A program made the position numbers and the translations under genes. Below the pieces are notes generated by a model. It did not search any database and was not told the origin of the DNA. It worked only from the letters and a program-made list of their open reading frames with translations. DNA of 64,000 nucleotides from Physcousia sp015060555 (lineage in GTDB: Bacteria; Bacteroidota; Bacteroidia; Bacteroidales; Bacteroidaceae): positions 62,001 through 126,000 of the forward strand of contig SUYG01000046.1 of assembly GCA_015060555.1 (NCBI GenBank), given 5' to 3'. Shown here piece by piece: positions 25,518-34,018 of this stretch (position 1 is the stretch's first letter; every line of letters starts with the position of its first letter).

Positions 25518-26867
25518 ATGGACACAGTTTTGTACATAGGACATTCTTTTCATCAGAAGACCAAATCATCTGGTTTCCTGTTGGAGCAACTGAAGGCGTC
25601 TTTTGATGTCACAGAGCTTTATCTGGACTCCCAAGAGCAGCCGATAGGCGAGGGGACCGAGGTTCAAGGCACCCATTTTGACATCTTGGTTATCTGGCAA
25701 ATTATGCCTGACGTTCAGGAAATGCGGAAACATTTTACATGGGAACGAGGCGTATTCTTCCCCATGTACGACCACTTCCTTGCTACACAAGGGTTGTACC
25801 CCATGGTTTGGAAAGGTTATGTGAACTTTACCATTATCTGTTTCTCCAAGAAGCTTCACGAGGAGCTGACGGCGGGTGGTTTTGATGCAAAGTATATCCA
25901 GTACTTTCCTCAGCCGAAGCCCGTTGATGAATGGGGACGTGAGGATGGCGTTTTCTTTTGGCAAAGGAGGGATCTGCCCAGTCTGCAGACGCTCATGGCG
26001 GTAGCTGAGCCCCTGCATATCCGTCATATCCATCTGCATCAGGTGCCAGACCCGGGCTTCCGCAGTGAACAGACCCAAATGGAGTCCCATGACATACAGA
26101 TTACCTCTACCCAATGGTTTGAGAAGAAAGAGGATGTATTCCATGAGATGAGCAAATATGCCTATTATATGGCACCACGATTGTATGAAGGCATCGGACT
26201 AAGTTTCTTAGATGCCATGTCCATGGGACGTTGTGTCATTGCGCCCAACACTCCAACCATGAACGAGTACATCGCCGACGGGGTGAATGGTATCCTCTAT
26301 TCGTGTGAGGGCAGTACCCATAAGGTTCCTCGGAAGACCATCTCTCTTGATGTAAGAACGCTACAGGCGAACGCTTATCACACAATAGAACAGGGATATA
26401 AAGAATGGATGATCAACCGGTATAAGATTATTGAGTGGTGTCAGCAGGAGCCCAATCCCGATGTTGAATGTCTCCGCATGAGTGCAAAAACCTACGGCTG
26501 GAATGATACCCTCTCGCCAGTTCCCCCTTCTGCAGCCTCTTCATTGGCATACGCCCTATATATTCCTGAAATTCTTTTTTTTATCCAACAACTATGCTCG
26601 CTGAGATGGCAGGTACTGAAGAACTTTATGATAGTTCTTCTCAGCTCGCACTTTAACAGAAAATGGTATCTGGTCCATTACTCTGGCTCTATGGCATCTG
26701 GAATGGCACCAGCTGCGCATTATCTCAATGAAGGATGGAAGCAAGGTAAGAATCCATCTTCGTCTTTCTTCACGAATCTTTACATTAAACAGCACCCCGA
26801 AGTATTGGAGGGGGGATATTGTCCGCTCGTTCATCGCAAAATGAAAAGGCAAGATAGAAGCATTTAA
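25518..26867 (+). CDS. Family 4-like glycosyltransferase with C-terminal YLxxxPEV-type domain
   Basis: The 449-aa protein has a GT-B-like core, with the C-terminal Rossmann motif APRLYEGIGLSFLDAMSMGR and APNTPTMNEYIADGVNGIL. The last 70 residues (WYLVHYSGSMASGMAPAAHY, then LNEGWKQGKNPSSSFFTNLY) resemble the short repeats found at the ends of some cell-wall glycan glycosyltransferases. It follows the LtaS-like gene by 32 bp in the same operon. Donor and acceptor are unknown. Confidence 0.8.
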   Translation: MDTVLYIGHSFHQKTKSSGFLLEQLKASFDVTELYLDSQEQPIGEGTEVQGTHFDILVIWQIMPDVQEMRKHFTWERGVFFPMYDHFLATQGLYPMVWKGYVNFTIICFSKKLHEELTAGGFDAKYIQYFPQPKPVDEWGREDGVFFWQRRDLPSLQTLMAVAEPLHIRHIHLHQVPDPGFRSEQTQMESHDIQITSTQWFEKKEDVFHEMSKYAYYMAPRLYEGIGLSFLDAMSMGRCVIAPNTPTMNEYIADGVNGILYSCEGSTHKVPRKTISLDVRTLQANAYHTIEQGYKEWMINRYKIIEWCQQEPNPDVECLRMSAKTYGWNDTLSPVPPSAASSLAYALYIPEILFFIQQLCSLRWQVLKNFMIVLLSSHFNRKWYLVHYSGSMASGMAPAAHYLNEGWKQGKNPSSSFFTNLYIKQHPEVLEGGYCPLVHRKMKRQDRSI

Positions 26868-26891
26868 TCCATAATCATTCCTCTTTCATCT

Positions 26892-27686
26892 ATGAAGATA
26901 TCTGTCATCACCGTCAATCGGAATCATCTGGAAGGGTTGCAGAAGACCTTTCAGAGCATCGTGGCTCAAACCTACAAGGACTGGGAGTGGATTGTCATAG
27001 ATGGCGGTAGCACGGAAGGCGACAGGGATTTCATTGAGGTACATCAGGCGCAGATCGCCTATTGGTGCAGCGAGCCGGACAAGGGCCCTTACAACGCGAT
27101 GAACAAGGCCCTGCAGCACGCTACTGGAGATTACCTCGTCTTTATGAACTCCGGCGACACCTTTCACGATTCCTCCGTACTGGAACAGGTTTTCAGCCAA
27201 CCCCGTCAGGCTGACATCCTCTATGGCGATTGGATGGAGGCATATCTCGACGGGCGTCAGAAGCGTAAGCGAGCGCCAGAGGACATCTCTCTCCACTTCT
27301 TCTGCCGAGACAACATCTGCCACCAGGCTATGTTCATCAAGCGTCAGGTGATGCAGCAGTCGCCCTACGATGAGCGCTATCGTCTCTTTGCCGATTGGGC
27401 GAAGTGGATAGAGTTCACCCTGCAGGGCTACATCTTCCAGTATGTCTCCGTCGTCGTCTGCGACTTCGAAATGGGTGGGATAAGTAACAGCATGATCCAG
27501 CAGCAGGCCAAAGAGCGCGAGATGCTGTTCTCCCAGAATTTCTCTCCCGCTGTCAGTGCCACGCTCACGTATTTATCCACCATCCATCCGCTATCCATAG
27601 AAGCCAACCGTCTCATCAATAAGAAGAAGCTCTACAAGAAAATCATTCACATGGCCATTCGCCTCATCCATCTTTTCGAGCACTGA
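26892..27686 (+). CDS. Family 2 glycosyltransferase
   Basis: The 264-aa enzyme resembles WcaE-type GT2 proteins: ISVITVNRNHLEGLQKTFQS, WEWIVIDGGSTEGDRDFI, CSEPDKGPYNAMNKALQHAT and YLVFMNSGDTFHD. It is the last gene of the plus-strand glycan operon and converges with the minus-strand cluster. Only an 84-bp gap separates the two. Confidence 0.9.
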   Translation: MKISVITVNRNHLEGLQKTFQSIVAQTYKDWEWIVIDGGSTEGDRDFIEVHQAQIAYWCSEPDKGPYNAMNKALQHATGDYLVFMNSGDTFHDSSVLEQVFSQPRQADILYGDWMEAYLDGRQKRKRAPEDISLHFFCRDNICHQAMFIKRQVMQQSPYDERYRLFADWAKWIEFTLQGYIFQYVSVVVCDFEMGGISNSMIQQQAKEREMLFSQNFSPAVSATLTYLSTIHPLSIEANRLINKKKLYKKIIHMAIRLIHLFEH

Positions 27687-27770
27687 GGAGAACCGCTGGT
27701 TTCGCTAAGAGGTGGTGGCAGATGTCGTATGGGGAATCGGGCGATTCACGGACTTCGTCAGCGCATCATC

Positions 27771-28700
27771 TTACTGCTTGAGGAAGCCGAAAAGCTTGCA
27801 GAATTCGTAGAGGAAGATGTCGAGGGAGGTGCCGGCGTAGAGGTCGGGGAAGGTGGAGCGGATGTCGAGGAGGGCGGGGCTGGTGGCCAGAATGCCGCGA
27901 CTCTCCTTGTTGAAACGCTTGGTCCAGCGGCCGCGCAGGCAGCGTTGCTGCAGTGGCGTAAGGTGGAACAGCGTGATAAAATGGCGTAAAATACCTCCGA
28001 TGTCGCGCCACTTGCGGCCGTCGAGCTGTGAGTTGGCAGTGACCTTCTGCGGGTGCTGGCGATAGCGGTTGAGGACGCGGCAGACTTCGATGACCTGGCC
28101 CTGTTCGCAGACACCGACCCAGAAAAGCCAGTCGCCGCAGTAGCGGTACTGCTGGTAGTCGGCGGGGATGGCGGCGAGGGTGCTCTTGCGGAAGACGACC
28201 ATGCTGGCGTTATAGACATTGTTCTGCACGACCATGCGGTGGCGGTTGAACCAGGGGCCGTCGTAGGTGAGGATTTTGCCGGAACTGCCTTTGGGGTGCC
28301 AGGTGAAGTCCAACGGTTCGCCCTGGCTGCCTACCATCCGTGAGTGGGAGTATGCGAGGACGGCCTGTGGGTTGCGGTCGAGCTCGCCGACGAGTGTCTC
28401 CAGAAAGTTGGGCTCTGCGGCATCGTCGCTCTCTGCCACCCAGAGGTATTCGCCCTGTGCAAGTGCGAAGCCGCGCTGCCATTGCAGGAAGGTGTTGCCA
28501 GAGTTGTGCTCGTTGAAGATGATCTGTCGCACGCGAGGGTCGTGGCGATAGGAATCCATGACGGCGCGACTGTCATCGGTGGAGCAGTCGTCGAGCAGGA
28601 ACACTTCCAAGTCTGTCAGCGTCTGTGACAGGACGCTGTCGATACGCTCCCGCAGGTAGGGGGCGTGGTTGTAGTTGGGGATGATGACGCTGACTTTCAT
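27771..28700 (-). CDS. Family 2 glycosyltransferase
   Basis: The 309-aa protein starts MKVSVIIPNYNHAPYLRERI and has VFLLDDCSTDDSRAVMDSY plus LWVAESDDAAEPNFLE, the GT2 nucleotide-sugar and metal-binding blocks. It is the last gene of the minus-strand cluster that starts with the NigD-like lipoprotein. GC content is higher than in the facing plus-strand cluster, so the two clusters have different histories. Confidence 0.9.
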   Translation of the reverse strand: MKVSVIIPNYNHAPYLRERIDSVLSQTLTDLEVFLLDDCSTDDSRAVMDSYRHDPRVRQIIFNEHNSGNTFLQWQRGFALAQGEYLWVAESDDAAEPNFLETLVGELDRNPQAVLAYSHSRMVGSQGEPLDFTWHPKGSSGKILTYDGPWFNRHRMVVQNNVYNASMVVFRKSTLAAIPADYQQYRYCGDWLFWVGVCEQGQVIEVCRVLNRYRQHPQKVTANSQLDGRKWRDIGGILRHFITLFHLTPLQQRCLRGRWTKRFNKESRGILATSPALLDIRSTFPDLYAGTSLDIFLYEFCKLFGFLKQ

Positions 28701-28713
28701 TTCTTCGGGTGTG

Positions 28714-29931
28714 CTATTCGCCTAATAGTTCCATCAGCTTCAGGATGTTCTCGCGAGGCTGGAACAGCATGGTCTGGTTGCTAACGCCCTCGCGCAGACG
28801 TTCCTGTAGGGCTACATCGGTGAGGACGGCGTGCATGGCATCTGCCAGCGCCTGAACATCGCCGACGGGAACGAGGATGCCGGCCTTGCCGTCGGCGAGG
28901 ATCTCGCGAGGCCCCGTGGGGCAGTCGCTGGCGATGATCTGCTTGCCCAGCATCAAGGCTTCGATGAGCACCGTAGGCAGGCCCTCAAACTTGGAGCTGT
29001 GCACAATCAGCTGTGCCTGCTTCATCCATGGGTAGGGATTCTGCGTGAAGCCCAGTAGATGCACGTGCTTCGTGAGGCCGCGCTGGTCGATGAGGTATTG
29101 CAGCGTCTCGCGGTCCTTGCCTTCTCCAAGGACGACGAGGTTGGGGACGTAGGACATCTTGCGAGTGAGCACGGCATAGGCTTCAATCAGCGTGGTGAGG
29201 TCCTTCTGGCTCTCTTCCAGACGCTCTACGGCCAGCATGAAGCCCTCATGCGAGAGGCGGTACCACAGGGGGTGGGTCACCTCCTCGGATGCCCGGCGAA
29301 GCAGGTGGTCGCGGCGCACGGCGTTGTAGATGGTCACCAGCTTATCCCGCAGCCACGGGAACAGGCGTGCGCCCTCCAACGCCATTTCCTTGGAGATGGA
29401 AACGACATAGTCGTAATGAGCCAAGCCTTTGGCAGTCCGGCGCATATAGTGTGGATGCGAGTCAAGGAGATGCTGGAAGCTGAAGTGGAAGTAGGCGATG
29501 TTCAGCGTCAGCAGCGACCAGTCAATCATGGAATGTGCGCGTGAGTCGATGTCGATGACCACGTCCACGTCTTGCTGAAGACGGCGGAAGCGACGACGTT
29601 GCCGATAATTGCGGATGGGGTTCAGGAACATCTCGTCCAGCAGCGAGAGCAGGTGATTGCGGTGCCCGTCCAGCTTGCGGCGCTTGTACCACAGCAGCCA
29701 GCGCTCGCTCACCATGTAGTGAATATCCACGTCGGGTGGAATCTGGTCAAGGAAGACTTCCTTCCCGGCCATCTTATGCGTGATAACCAGTGTGCCGTGT
29801 AGCGTAGAGGAATTGCGAACCAGATTCTTCAGCAATTCCACCAACACGGTGTCTATGCCACCGTCCAGGAAACGACTGATGACAAAGAGGATACGTCGCT
29901 TTTCACGTGGTAAGGATTGCGATTCGTTCAT
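28714..29931 (-). CDS. Family 4 glycosyltransferase
   Basis: The 405-aa GT-B enzyme shows ILFVISRFLDGGIDTVLVEL at the N-terminus, an acceptor region with SISKEMALEGAR, and a donor domain with AVERLEESQKDLTTLIEAY, HLLGFTQNPYPWMKQAQLIV and HSSKFEGLPTVLIEALMLGK. The EGLPTVLIEAL block contains the EX7E glutamates. It lies 13 bp after the previous glycosyltransferase start in the same minus-strand operon. Confidence 0.92.
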   Translation of the reverse strand: MNESQSLPREKRRILFVISRFLDGGIDTVLVELLKNLVRNSSTLHGTLVITHKMAGKEVFLDQIPPDVDIHYMVSERWLLWYKRRKLDGHRNHLLSLLDEMFLNPIRNYRQRRRFRRLQQDVDVVIDIDSRAHSMIDWSLLTLNIAYFHFSFQHLLDSHPHYMRRTAKGLAHYDYVVSISKEMALEGARLFPWLRDKLVTIYNAVRRDHLLRRASEEVTHPLWYRLSHEGFMLAVERLEESQKDLTTLIEAYAVLTRKMSYVPNLVVLGEGKDRETLQYLIDQRGLTKHVHLLGFTQNPYPWMKQAQLIVHSSKFEGLPTVLIEALMLGKQIIASDCPTGPREILADGKAGILVPVGDVQALADAMHAVLTDVALQERLREGVSNQTMLFQPRENILKLMELLGE

Positions 29932-29934
29932 TTT

Positions 29935-30681
29935 TTAGGTGCGTTGCTCTGCCATTTTGGAGAGCATGATCAGTTGGTAGTAACCTTCGAGGCAGGCTTT
30001 GATGAAGCCGGGAAGGCCATCGCGGCAGCCGCCTTTGAGAATGTATGCTTTGAACCACCGGAAGAAGGGGCGCCAGACATAGGCCAGCGGGCCATAGTGC
30101 TTGCCCTTTTTCTTCAGTAGCTCATAGTCGGTGTAGGAGTTGGTTTTGCGTAGAATGTCACTGACGCTGTCGTTGGCCAGGTGCTCGAAGGCCAGCTCCT
30201 TGCGTGCTGCGGGCAGGCGCTCGGTGTTGCCTGCGATTTGAGGCACGGCATGTACATGGGGCGGCCAGGTCACTGCATCGCGCTTGAAGAAGCGGAGGAG
30301 GTAGTCGGGGTAGTGGCAGTGCATGAAGCGTCCCATGAAATAGTTCTTGCGAGGGATGAAGAGACCGGGGGCGGCATCTTCACGGTTGCTGTGGGCATAA
30401 AGGGCTTCGCACAGGGCGGGTGACACCAACTCGTCGGCATCCACGAGCAGCACCCAAGGATGCGAGGCGTGCTCGATGGCGAACTGGCGTGCGGGCTCCA
30501 CGATGCGGTGTTCACCACGTGGGAACGTGACGATGCGGCAATCGTGGCGGCGGGCGATGTCCAGTGTCGAGTCGGTGCTTTCCATGTCGCACACCACCAC
30601 CTCATCGAAACCGCTTACGGATTGCAGTACGGCTTCTAAGTGGCGCTCGGCGTTGTAGGTGTTGATGACGACGGAAATCAT
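29935..30681 (-). CDS. Family 2 glycosyltransferase (WaaE/KdtX-like)
   Basis: The 248-aa protein has the short N-terminus MISVVINTYNAERHLEAVL, the compact CDMESTDSTLDIA block, and the DADE motif in LLVDADELVSPALCEA, as in lipopolysaccharide core beta-glycosyltransferases of the WaaE group. The C-terminal stretch with WRPFFRWFKAYILKGG is also family-like. It is three bases from the next glycosyltransferase, so cotranslation is likely. Confidence 0.9.
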   Translation of the reverse strand: MISVVINTYNAERHLEAVLQSVSGFDEVVVCDMESTDSTLDIARRHDCRIVTFPRGEHRIVEPARQFAIEHASHPWVLLVDADELVSPALCEALYAHSNREDAAPGLFIPRKNYFMGRFMHCHYPDYLLRFFKRDAVTWPPHVHAVPQIAGNTERLPAARKELAFEHLANDSVSDILRKTNSYTDYELLKKKGKHYGPLAYVWRPFFRWFKAYILKGGCRDGLPGFIKACLEGYYQLIMLSKMAEQRT

Positions 30682-30694
30682 GGTGGTATGGTTT

Positions 30695-31840
30695 TTAAAG
30701 GAGTGAAGCGTAAAGCTGTTGTAGGGGCAATGTCAGCGTCTCGGTTTTGAAGCGGTCGGCGTAGGCATGGCCGTCTGCAATCATCCGTTCACGCAGCGCT
30801 TCGTCGGTGAGCACGCGGGTGATGGCATCGGCAAGGCCTTGGGCATCGTCGGGATCGACATAGAGGCTCGATGGCCCGCCGGCTTCCTCCAGACAGGAGC
30901 CTGTGCAGCCGATGGCCGGAATACCGCTGCAGAGTGCTTCGAGCATGGGGATGCCAAAGCCCTCGTAGCGCGAAGGATAGACAAAGGCCTCGGCCATCTG
31001 GTAGAAGGCAGGCATATCCTCGAAGGCAACGCCGCTGATGATGCGGAAACGGTTGCGGAGGCCCTGCTCCTGCACATATTTTTTCACGCGCTTGGCATAG
31101 GCGGTCTTATGGCCCAGTGCCACTACGCCAATCTTTTGGTCGGGCAGCAGCGTGAGCGCCTTGGCCAGCAGCATCAGGTTCTTGCGCTCCTCGATGCTTC
31201 CCACGTAGAGGATGAAGCGCTCGGGCAGGCGGAAATGGCGGCGGATGGCAGCCCGCTGTCCCTCGGATGTCGGCTGGCGGTAGAGGTCATCGCAGCCTTG
31301 ATACAGCACGGAAATCTTCTCCTCCGGCGTGCCGAAATAGTGCATGATGTCGCGCTTCGTGCATTCGCTGACGGCGATGACGTGGTCGGCACGCCGACAG
31401 GCAGAGCGCATCTTCCAACGGTAGATGAGGCGGTCGATGAGGGGGTAGTACTTGGGGAAGCGCATGAAAATGAGGTCGTGGATGGTCACAACGCTCTTGA
31501 TGCCGTTGCTCTTCAGACCATAGGGCAGCTCGCCGCTCAGGCCGTGGTACAGCTGCACATGCTTGCGCTTGGCGTGGGCCACGACACCCCATGAGCGCCA
31601 CAGGCTCTTGAAGTGCCGCCAGAAAGCGGTCTTGGGGAAGTGCATCGTCACAGCCCCAAAGTGATCGACGCCGCCCAGGGAGCGTGTCTTGCCTGCGTCA
31701 GGGACGAAGAGGTGGAGGCGCATAGTGGGCGCATACTGTGCGAGGCCCTTGATGACGAAACGGCTGTAGTTGCCCAAGCCGGTCTTGTTCTGGGCTGCGC
31801 GCTTGGCGTCGAATCCGATATGGATGTGATGGTGTGCCAT
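30695..31840 (-). CDS. Family 4 glycosyltransferase (mannosyltransferase-like)
   Basis: The 381-aa GT-B enzyme has IGFDAKRAAQNKTGLGNYSR at the N-terminus, TIHDLIFMRFP, VIAVSECTKRDIMHYFG and a donor domain with FILYVGSIEERKNLMLLAKA and YPSRYEGFGIPMLEALCSG. These are typical of GT4 enzymes annotated as mannosyl- or fucosyltransferases in polysaccharide clusters. It lies seven bases downstream of the NigD-like gene. Confidence 0.93.
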   Translation of the reverse strand: MAHHHIHIGFDAKRAAQNKTGLGNYSRFVIKGLAQYAPTMRLHLFVPDAGKTRSLGGVDHFGAVTMHFPKTAFWRHFKSLWRSWGVVAHAKRKHVQLYHGLSGELPYGLKSNGIKSVVTIHDLIFMRFPKYYPLIDRLIYRWKMRSACRRADHVIAVSECTKRDIMHYFGTPEEKISVLYQGCDDLYRQPTSEGQRAAIRRHFRLPERFILYVGSIEERKNLMLLAKALTLLPDQKIGVVALGHKTAYAKRVKKYVQEQGLRNRFRIISGVAFEDMPAFYQMAEAFVYPSRYEGFGIPMLEALCSGIPAIGCTGSCLEEAGGPSSLYVDPDDAQGLADAITRVLTDEALRERMIADGHAYADRFKTETLTLPLQQLYASLL

Positions 31841-31847
31841 AGTGGGT

Positions 31848-32570
31848 TTATGGGGTTAGGGCGAAACGCCATTGGTGGGGTGCCGCGTCGAAAGTGTTAA
31901 CGGTGAGAAGGATGCTGTCGGCTGTCGTCCGTGTCTTGGACAGGGAGTCCTGTGACAGACTGAAATAGATGTCGGAACTGTAAGCAGCAGGATCGTTGCG
32001 CTGGTCGTGGTAGAGCGACACCTCGTAGGTGGTGCCGCCGGCGGTGTTGGCGTAGCTGTTGTCAAGAACGAAGCCCCAGTCGTGGTCTGCACCCTTATTC
32101 TTCTTGAGCAGGTGCAGGTTCACGAAGGTGCCACCCGTCCAGGCACTGACGACACCCACGGGGTCGCGCTTCAGGTTGGCCTTGTCCGTGTAGTTGGATA
32201 GCACGCCCACGCCCCGAAGCGTGAGCAGCTCCACCTTGCCGGCGTCCTGAATCACGAAGCCAGCCAGACAGCGCAACCAGGTGTCGGGCTTCAACCCTTC
32301 TATCTCGGCAATGGCTTGATAGCGCTTGCCGCTGTCGGTGTAGAGGGTGAGGTCGGTGAGTGTGGAACCGACGTGCAGCAGCCCCATCTCCGTGACGAGC
32401 GCAGGGAAGGCATCTTCCTCTGCATTCTTGCTGTCGGAGCAAGCCGAAAGCGTGAAAAGTGAAAGAATGAAAAGTGAAAAATAGGTCCCCCTCCTCACTC
32501 CCCTTTGCAGGGGGAGAGTGGTCACCTTCGCGAAGTGGCGCACAATGTATCTGATGAGGTCTGTTATCAT
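31848..32570 (-). CDS. NigD-like lipoprotein
   Basis: The 240-aa protein has a lipobox (SLFTLSAC) and a body resembling NigD-like proteins of Bacteroidales: TLYTDSGKRYQAIAEIEGL, GVVSAWTGGTFVNLHLL and YEVSLYHDQRNDPAAY. NigD proteins are outer-membrane-associated and of unknown function. The N-terminus is assembled from repeats: a palindromic element (read as VTTLPLQRGVRRGT) and then a TTTTCACTTTTCA tandem tract that encodes the hydrophobic signal core. No other start lies between them and the lipobox. Confidence 0.82.
   Translation of the reverse strand: MITDLIRYIVRHFAKVTTLPLQRGVRRGTYFSLFILSLFTLSACSDSKNAEEDAFPALVTEMGLLHVGSTLTDLTLYTDSGKRYQAIAEIEGLKPDTWLRCLAGFVIQDAGKVELLTLRGVGVLSNYTDKANLKRDPVGVVSAWTGGTFVNLHLLKKNKGADHDWGFVLDNSYANTAGGTTYEVSLYHDQRNDPAAYSSDIYFSLSQDSLSKTRTTADSILLTVNTFDAAPHQWRFALTP
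32484..32537. repeat. Palindromic element copy E (divergent subtype), in frame
   Basis: CTCCCCCTGCAAAGGGGAG-type arms with a CTTCGCGAAG flank, within the n-region of the NigD-like signal peptide. It matches copy A in position and translation. Confidence 0.75.
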
Positions 32571-32709
32571 TTCTTATTTTTCACTTTTCACTTTTCATTT
32601 TTCATTTTTCATTCTTCATTGACCTTCGGTCGAGCCTGCTCACGCTCGGGAAAGTTCAAGCGAGCTTGACTTTCCTCTCGCTTAATCGCAGCCTTCTTCA
32701 TTCTTCATC
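32571..32709. repeat. Tandem TTTTTCACTTTTCA tracts and a shared 35-bp repeat
   Basis: TTTTCAC/TTTTCAT units lead into a 35-bp segment (32603-32637) that is identical to 56299-56333 and includes the hairpin GACC-TTC-GGTC. A near-palindrome GAAAGTTCAAGC..GCTTGACTTTC follows, then more TTCATTC units. Confidence 0.75.
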
Positions 32710-33954
32710 CTACTTCTGTCCACTTTCCAACTGGTTCTTCACAGGATTTGCATACATTGTCAGGATGCATTCGCGCAAGAAGGCGGCATCAGGAGTGGTA
32801 CCGGCGACCTGCAGGGCCTGAGCGGCCATGGCGATGCGTTGTTCGAGATAGTTCTCGAAGGCGGCTTTGTCTGCGGGCGTATAGCGGTTGGTATAGCGTT
32901 CTTCGCCGCTCTGCAGGTCCACGGCGACATAGTTGCCGGGGTAGAGGCGGTAGGAGCGGTGTATCTCATGGTCAAGGCGCTGTGCCAGTGCCTGGTAGAA
33001 CTCCTTCTCAGGCAATTCGGACAACTGGTCGATCCACGTGTTCACGGGGCGTCCCGTCTGGTAGTGTATATGTCCCTTCTGCCCGAAGATGCCAGTCTTC
33101 ATGTTGGTGAGGTCATCCTGCTTGGACTTCTTCCAAGCAGGATTGTCGCGCTTTAGCTGGAACTCCTGCGCCTTCAGGTAGTCACAGGGGTCGTACTCAT
33201 AACTGATGGACAACGGCACGATATTCAAGGCTTTGAGACTCTCGATGGCACTTGTGGTGCTGCCTTCGCCTGTGATGGCCAGCATCTTCACCAGCGACAC
33301 CTGTGTCTGGTCGCTGGAGTCCTTGGCGCGCCCTTCGCGCTGTGCTATCCAGATGTTCTCGTGCTTCTCCGTGATGGCATAGTGCATGTAGCGGCTCATG
33401 GTCTGCGAGGCTTTCAGCATCTCGCGCATCGGCAGCGAGCGTTGCACGATGAAGGCTTTGTTCAGCCGCACCAGTGTGCGAATCCAGGGGTATATGAGCA
33501 GGTTGTCACCGATGGCAATCTCGCAGGTCGTTGGGAAATGGTCGTCGTGAAGCTTCGCATCCAGGATGGCGCTGTCGAGCACGATGTCACGATGATTGCT
33601 GATGAAGGTATATCGCTCGGGGCCTGCCGTGATGTCGGGGTGGTCAAAGGAGCAGCCCTTGGCACAGCGCCATAGGATGTACTTCACTACCGGCTTCATG
33701 AAACGTACCTGGAAGCCCAACGTAGAGTGTATGCCTACGGTGGCCAGTTGCAGAATACCACGGCTCACGGCCAGCGGCAGGAACGGCACCATCCCCTTGA
33801 GGATATGCGAGAACTGACGGTCGCGCAGCAGGCTGTCAATGGCATCCCGCACTTCATCGTCGTTGTAGGGGCGAATGGAATCAAAAGACTCACCCCCGGC
33901 CTCCCCTATAAGGGAGGGAGCGGTTGATGCCAGAGTGGATGTATTCTTTTCCAT
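32710..33954 (-). CDS. Phospholipid/glycerol acyltransferase family protein
   Basis: The 414-aa protein has an acyltransferase block I FISNHRDIVLDSAILDA, with IVQRSLPMREML and WIAQREGRAKDSSDQTQ as later blocks. It is the Bacteroidales protein usually found after ddl, and probably acylates a glycerophospholipid or similar lipid. Residues 11-23 are the in-frame palindromic element (TAPSLIGEAGGES), lying before the conserved domain. It is the last gene of the PASTA-rluD-ddl operon. Confidence 0.85.
   Translation of the reverse strand: MEKNTSTLASTAPSLIGEAGGESFDSIRPYNDDEVRDAIDSLLRDRQFSHILKGMVPFLPLAVSRGILQLATVGIHSTLGFQVRFMKPVVKYILWRCAKGCSFDHPDITAGPERYTFISNHRDIVLDSAILDAKLHDDHFPTTCEIAIGDNLLIYPWIRTLVRLNKAFIVQRSLPMREMLKASQTMSRYMHYAITEKHENIWIAQREGRAKDSSDQTQVSLVKMLAITGEGSTTSAIESLKALNIVPLSISYEYDPCDYLKAQEFQLKRDNPAWKKSKQDDLTNMKTGIFGQKGHIHYQTGRPVNTWIDQLSELPEKEFYQALAQRLDHEIHRSYRLYPGNYVAVDLQSGEERYTNRYTPADKAAFENYLEQRIAMAAQALQVAGTTPDAAFLRECILTMYANPVKNQLESGQK
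33887..33924. repeat. Palindromic element copy F, in frame in the acyltransferase gene
   Basis: GACTCACCCCC..CTCCCCT-ATA-AGGGAGGGAGCGGT. On the coding strand it is read TAPSLIGEAGGES. Confidence 0.88.
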
Positions 33955-33987
33955 ATCCCTTGAATGTCTTATATTGAGAAGTAATGG

Positions 33988-34014
33988 ATCTCTCCCTGAT
34001 AGGGAGGGGAGAGC
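33988..34014. repeat. Palindromic element core, intergenic, after ddl
   Basis: GATCTCTCCCT-GAT-AGGGAGGGGAGAGC sits 5 bp from the ddl stop. Confidence 0.7.
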
Positions 34015-34018
34015 CTGC

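Noticed and set aside
32638..32700. Possible terminator or small RNA in the palindromic stretch
   Set aside because: The near-palindrome has mismatches, lacks a T-run and lies in repeat-rich DNA; treated as repeat only.
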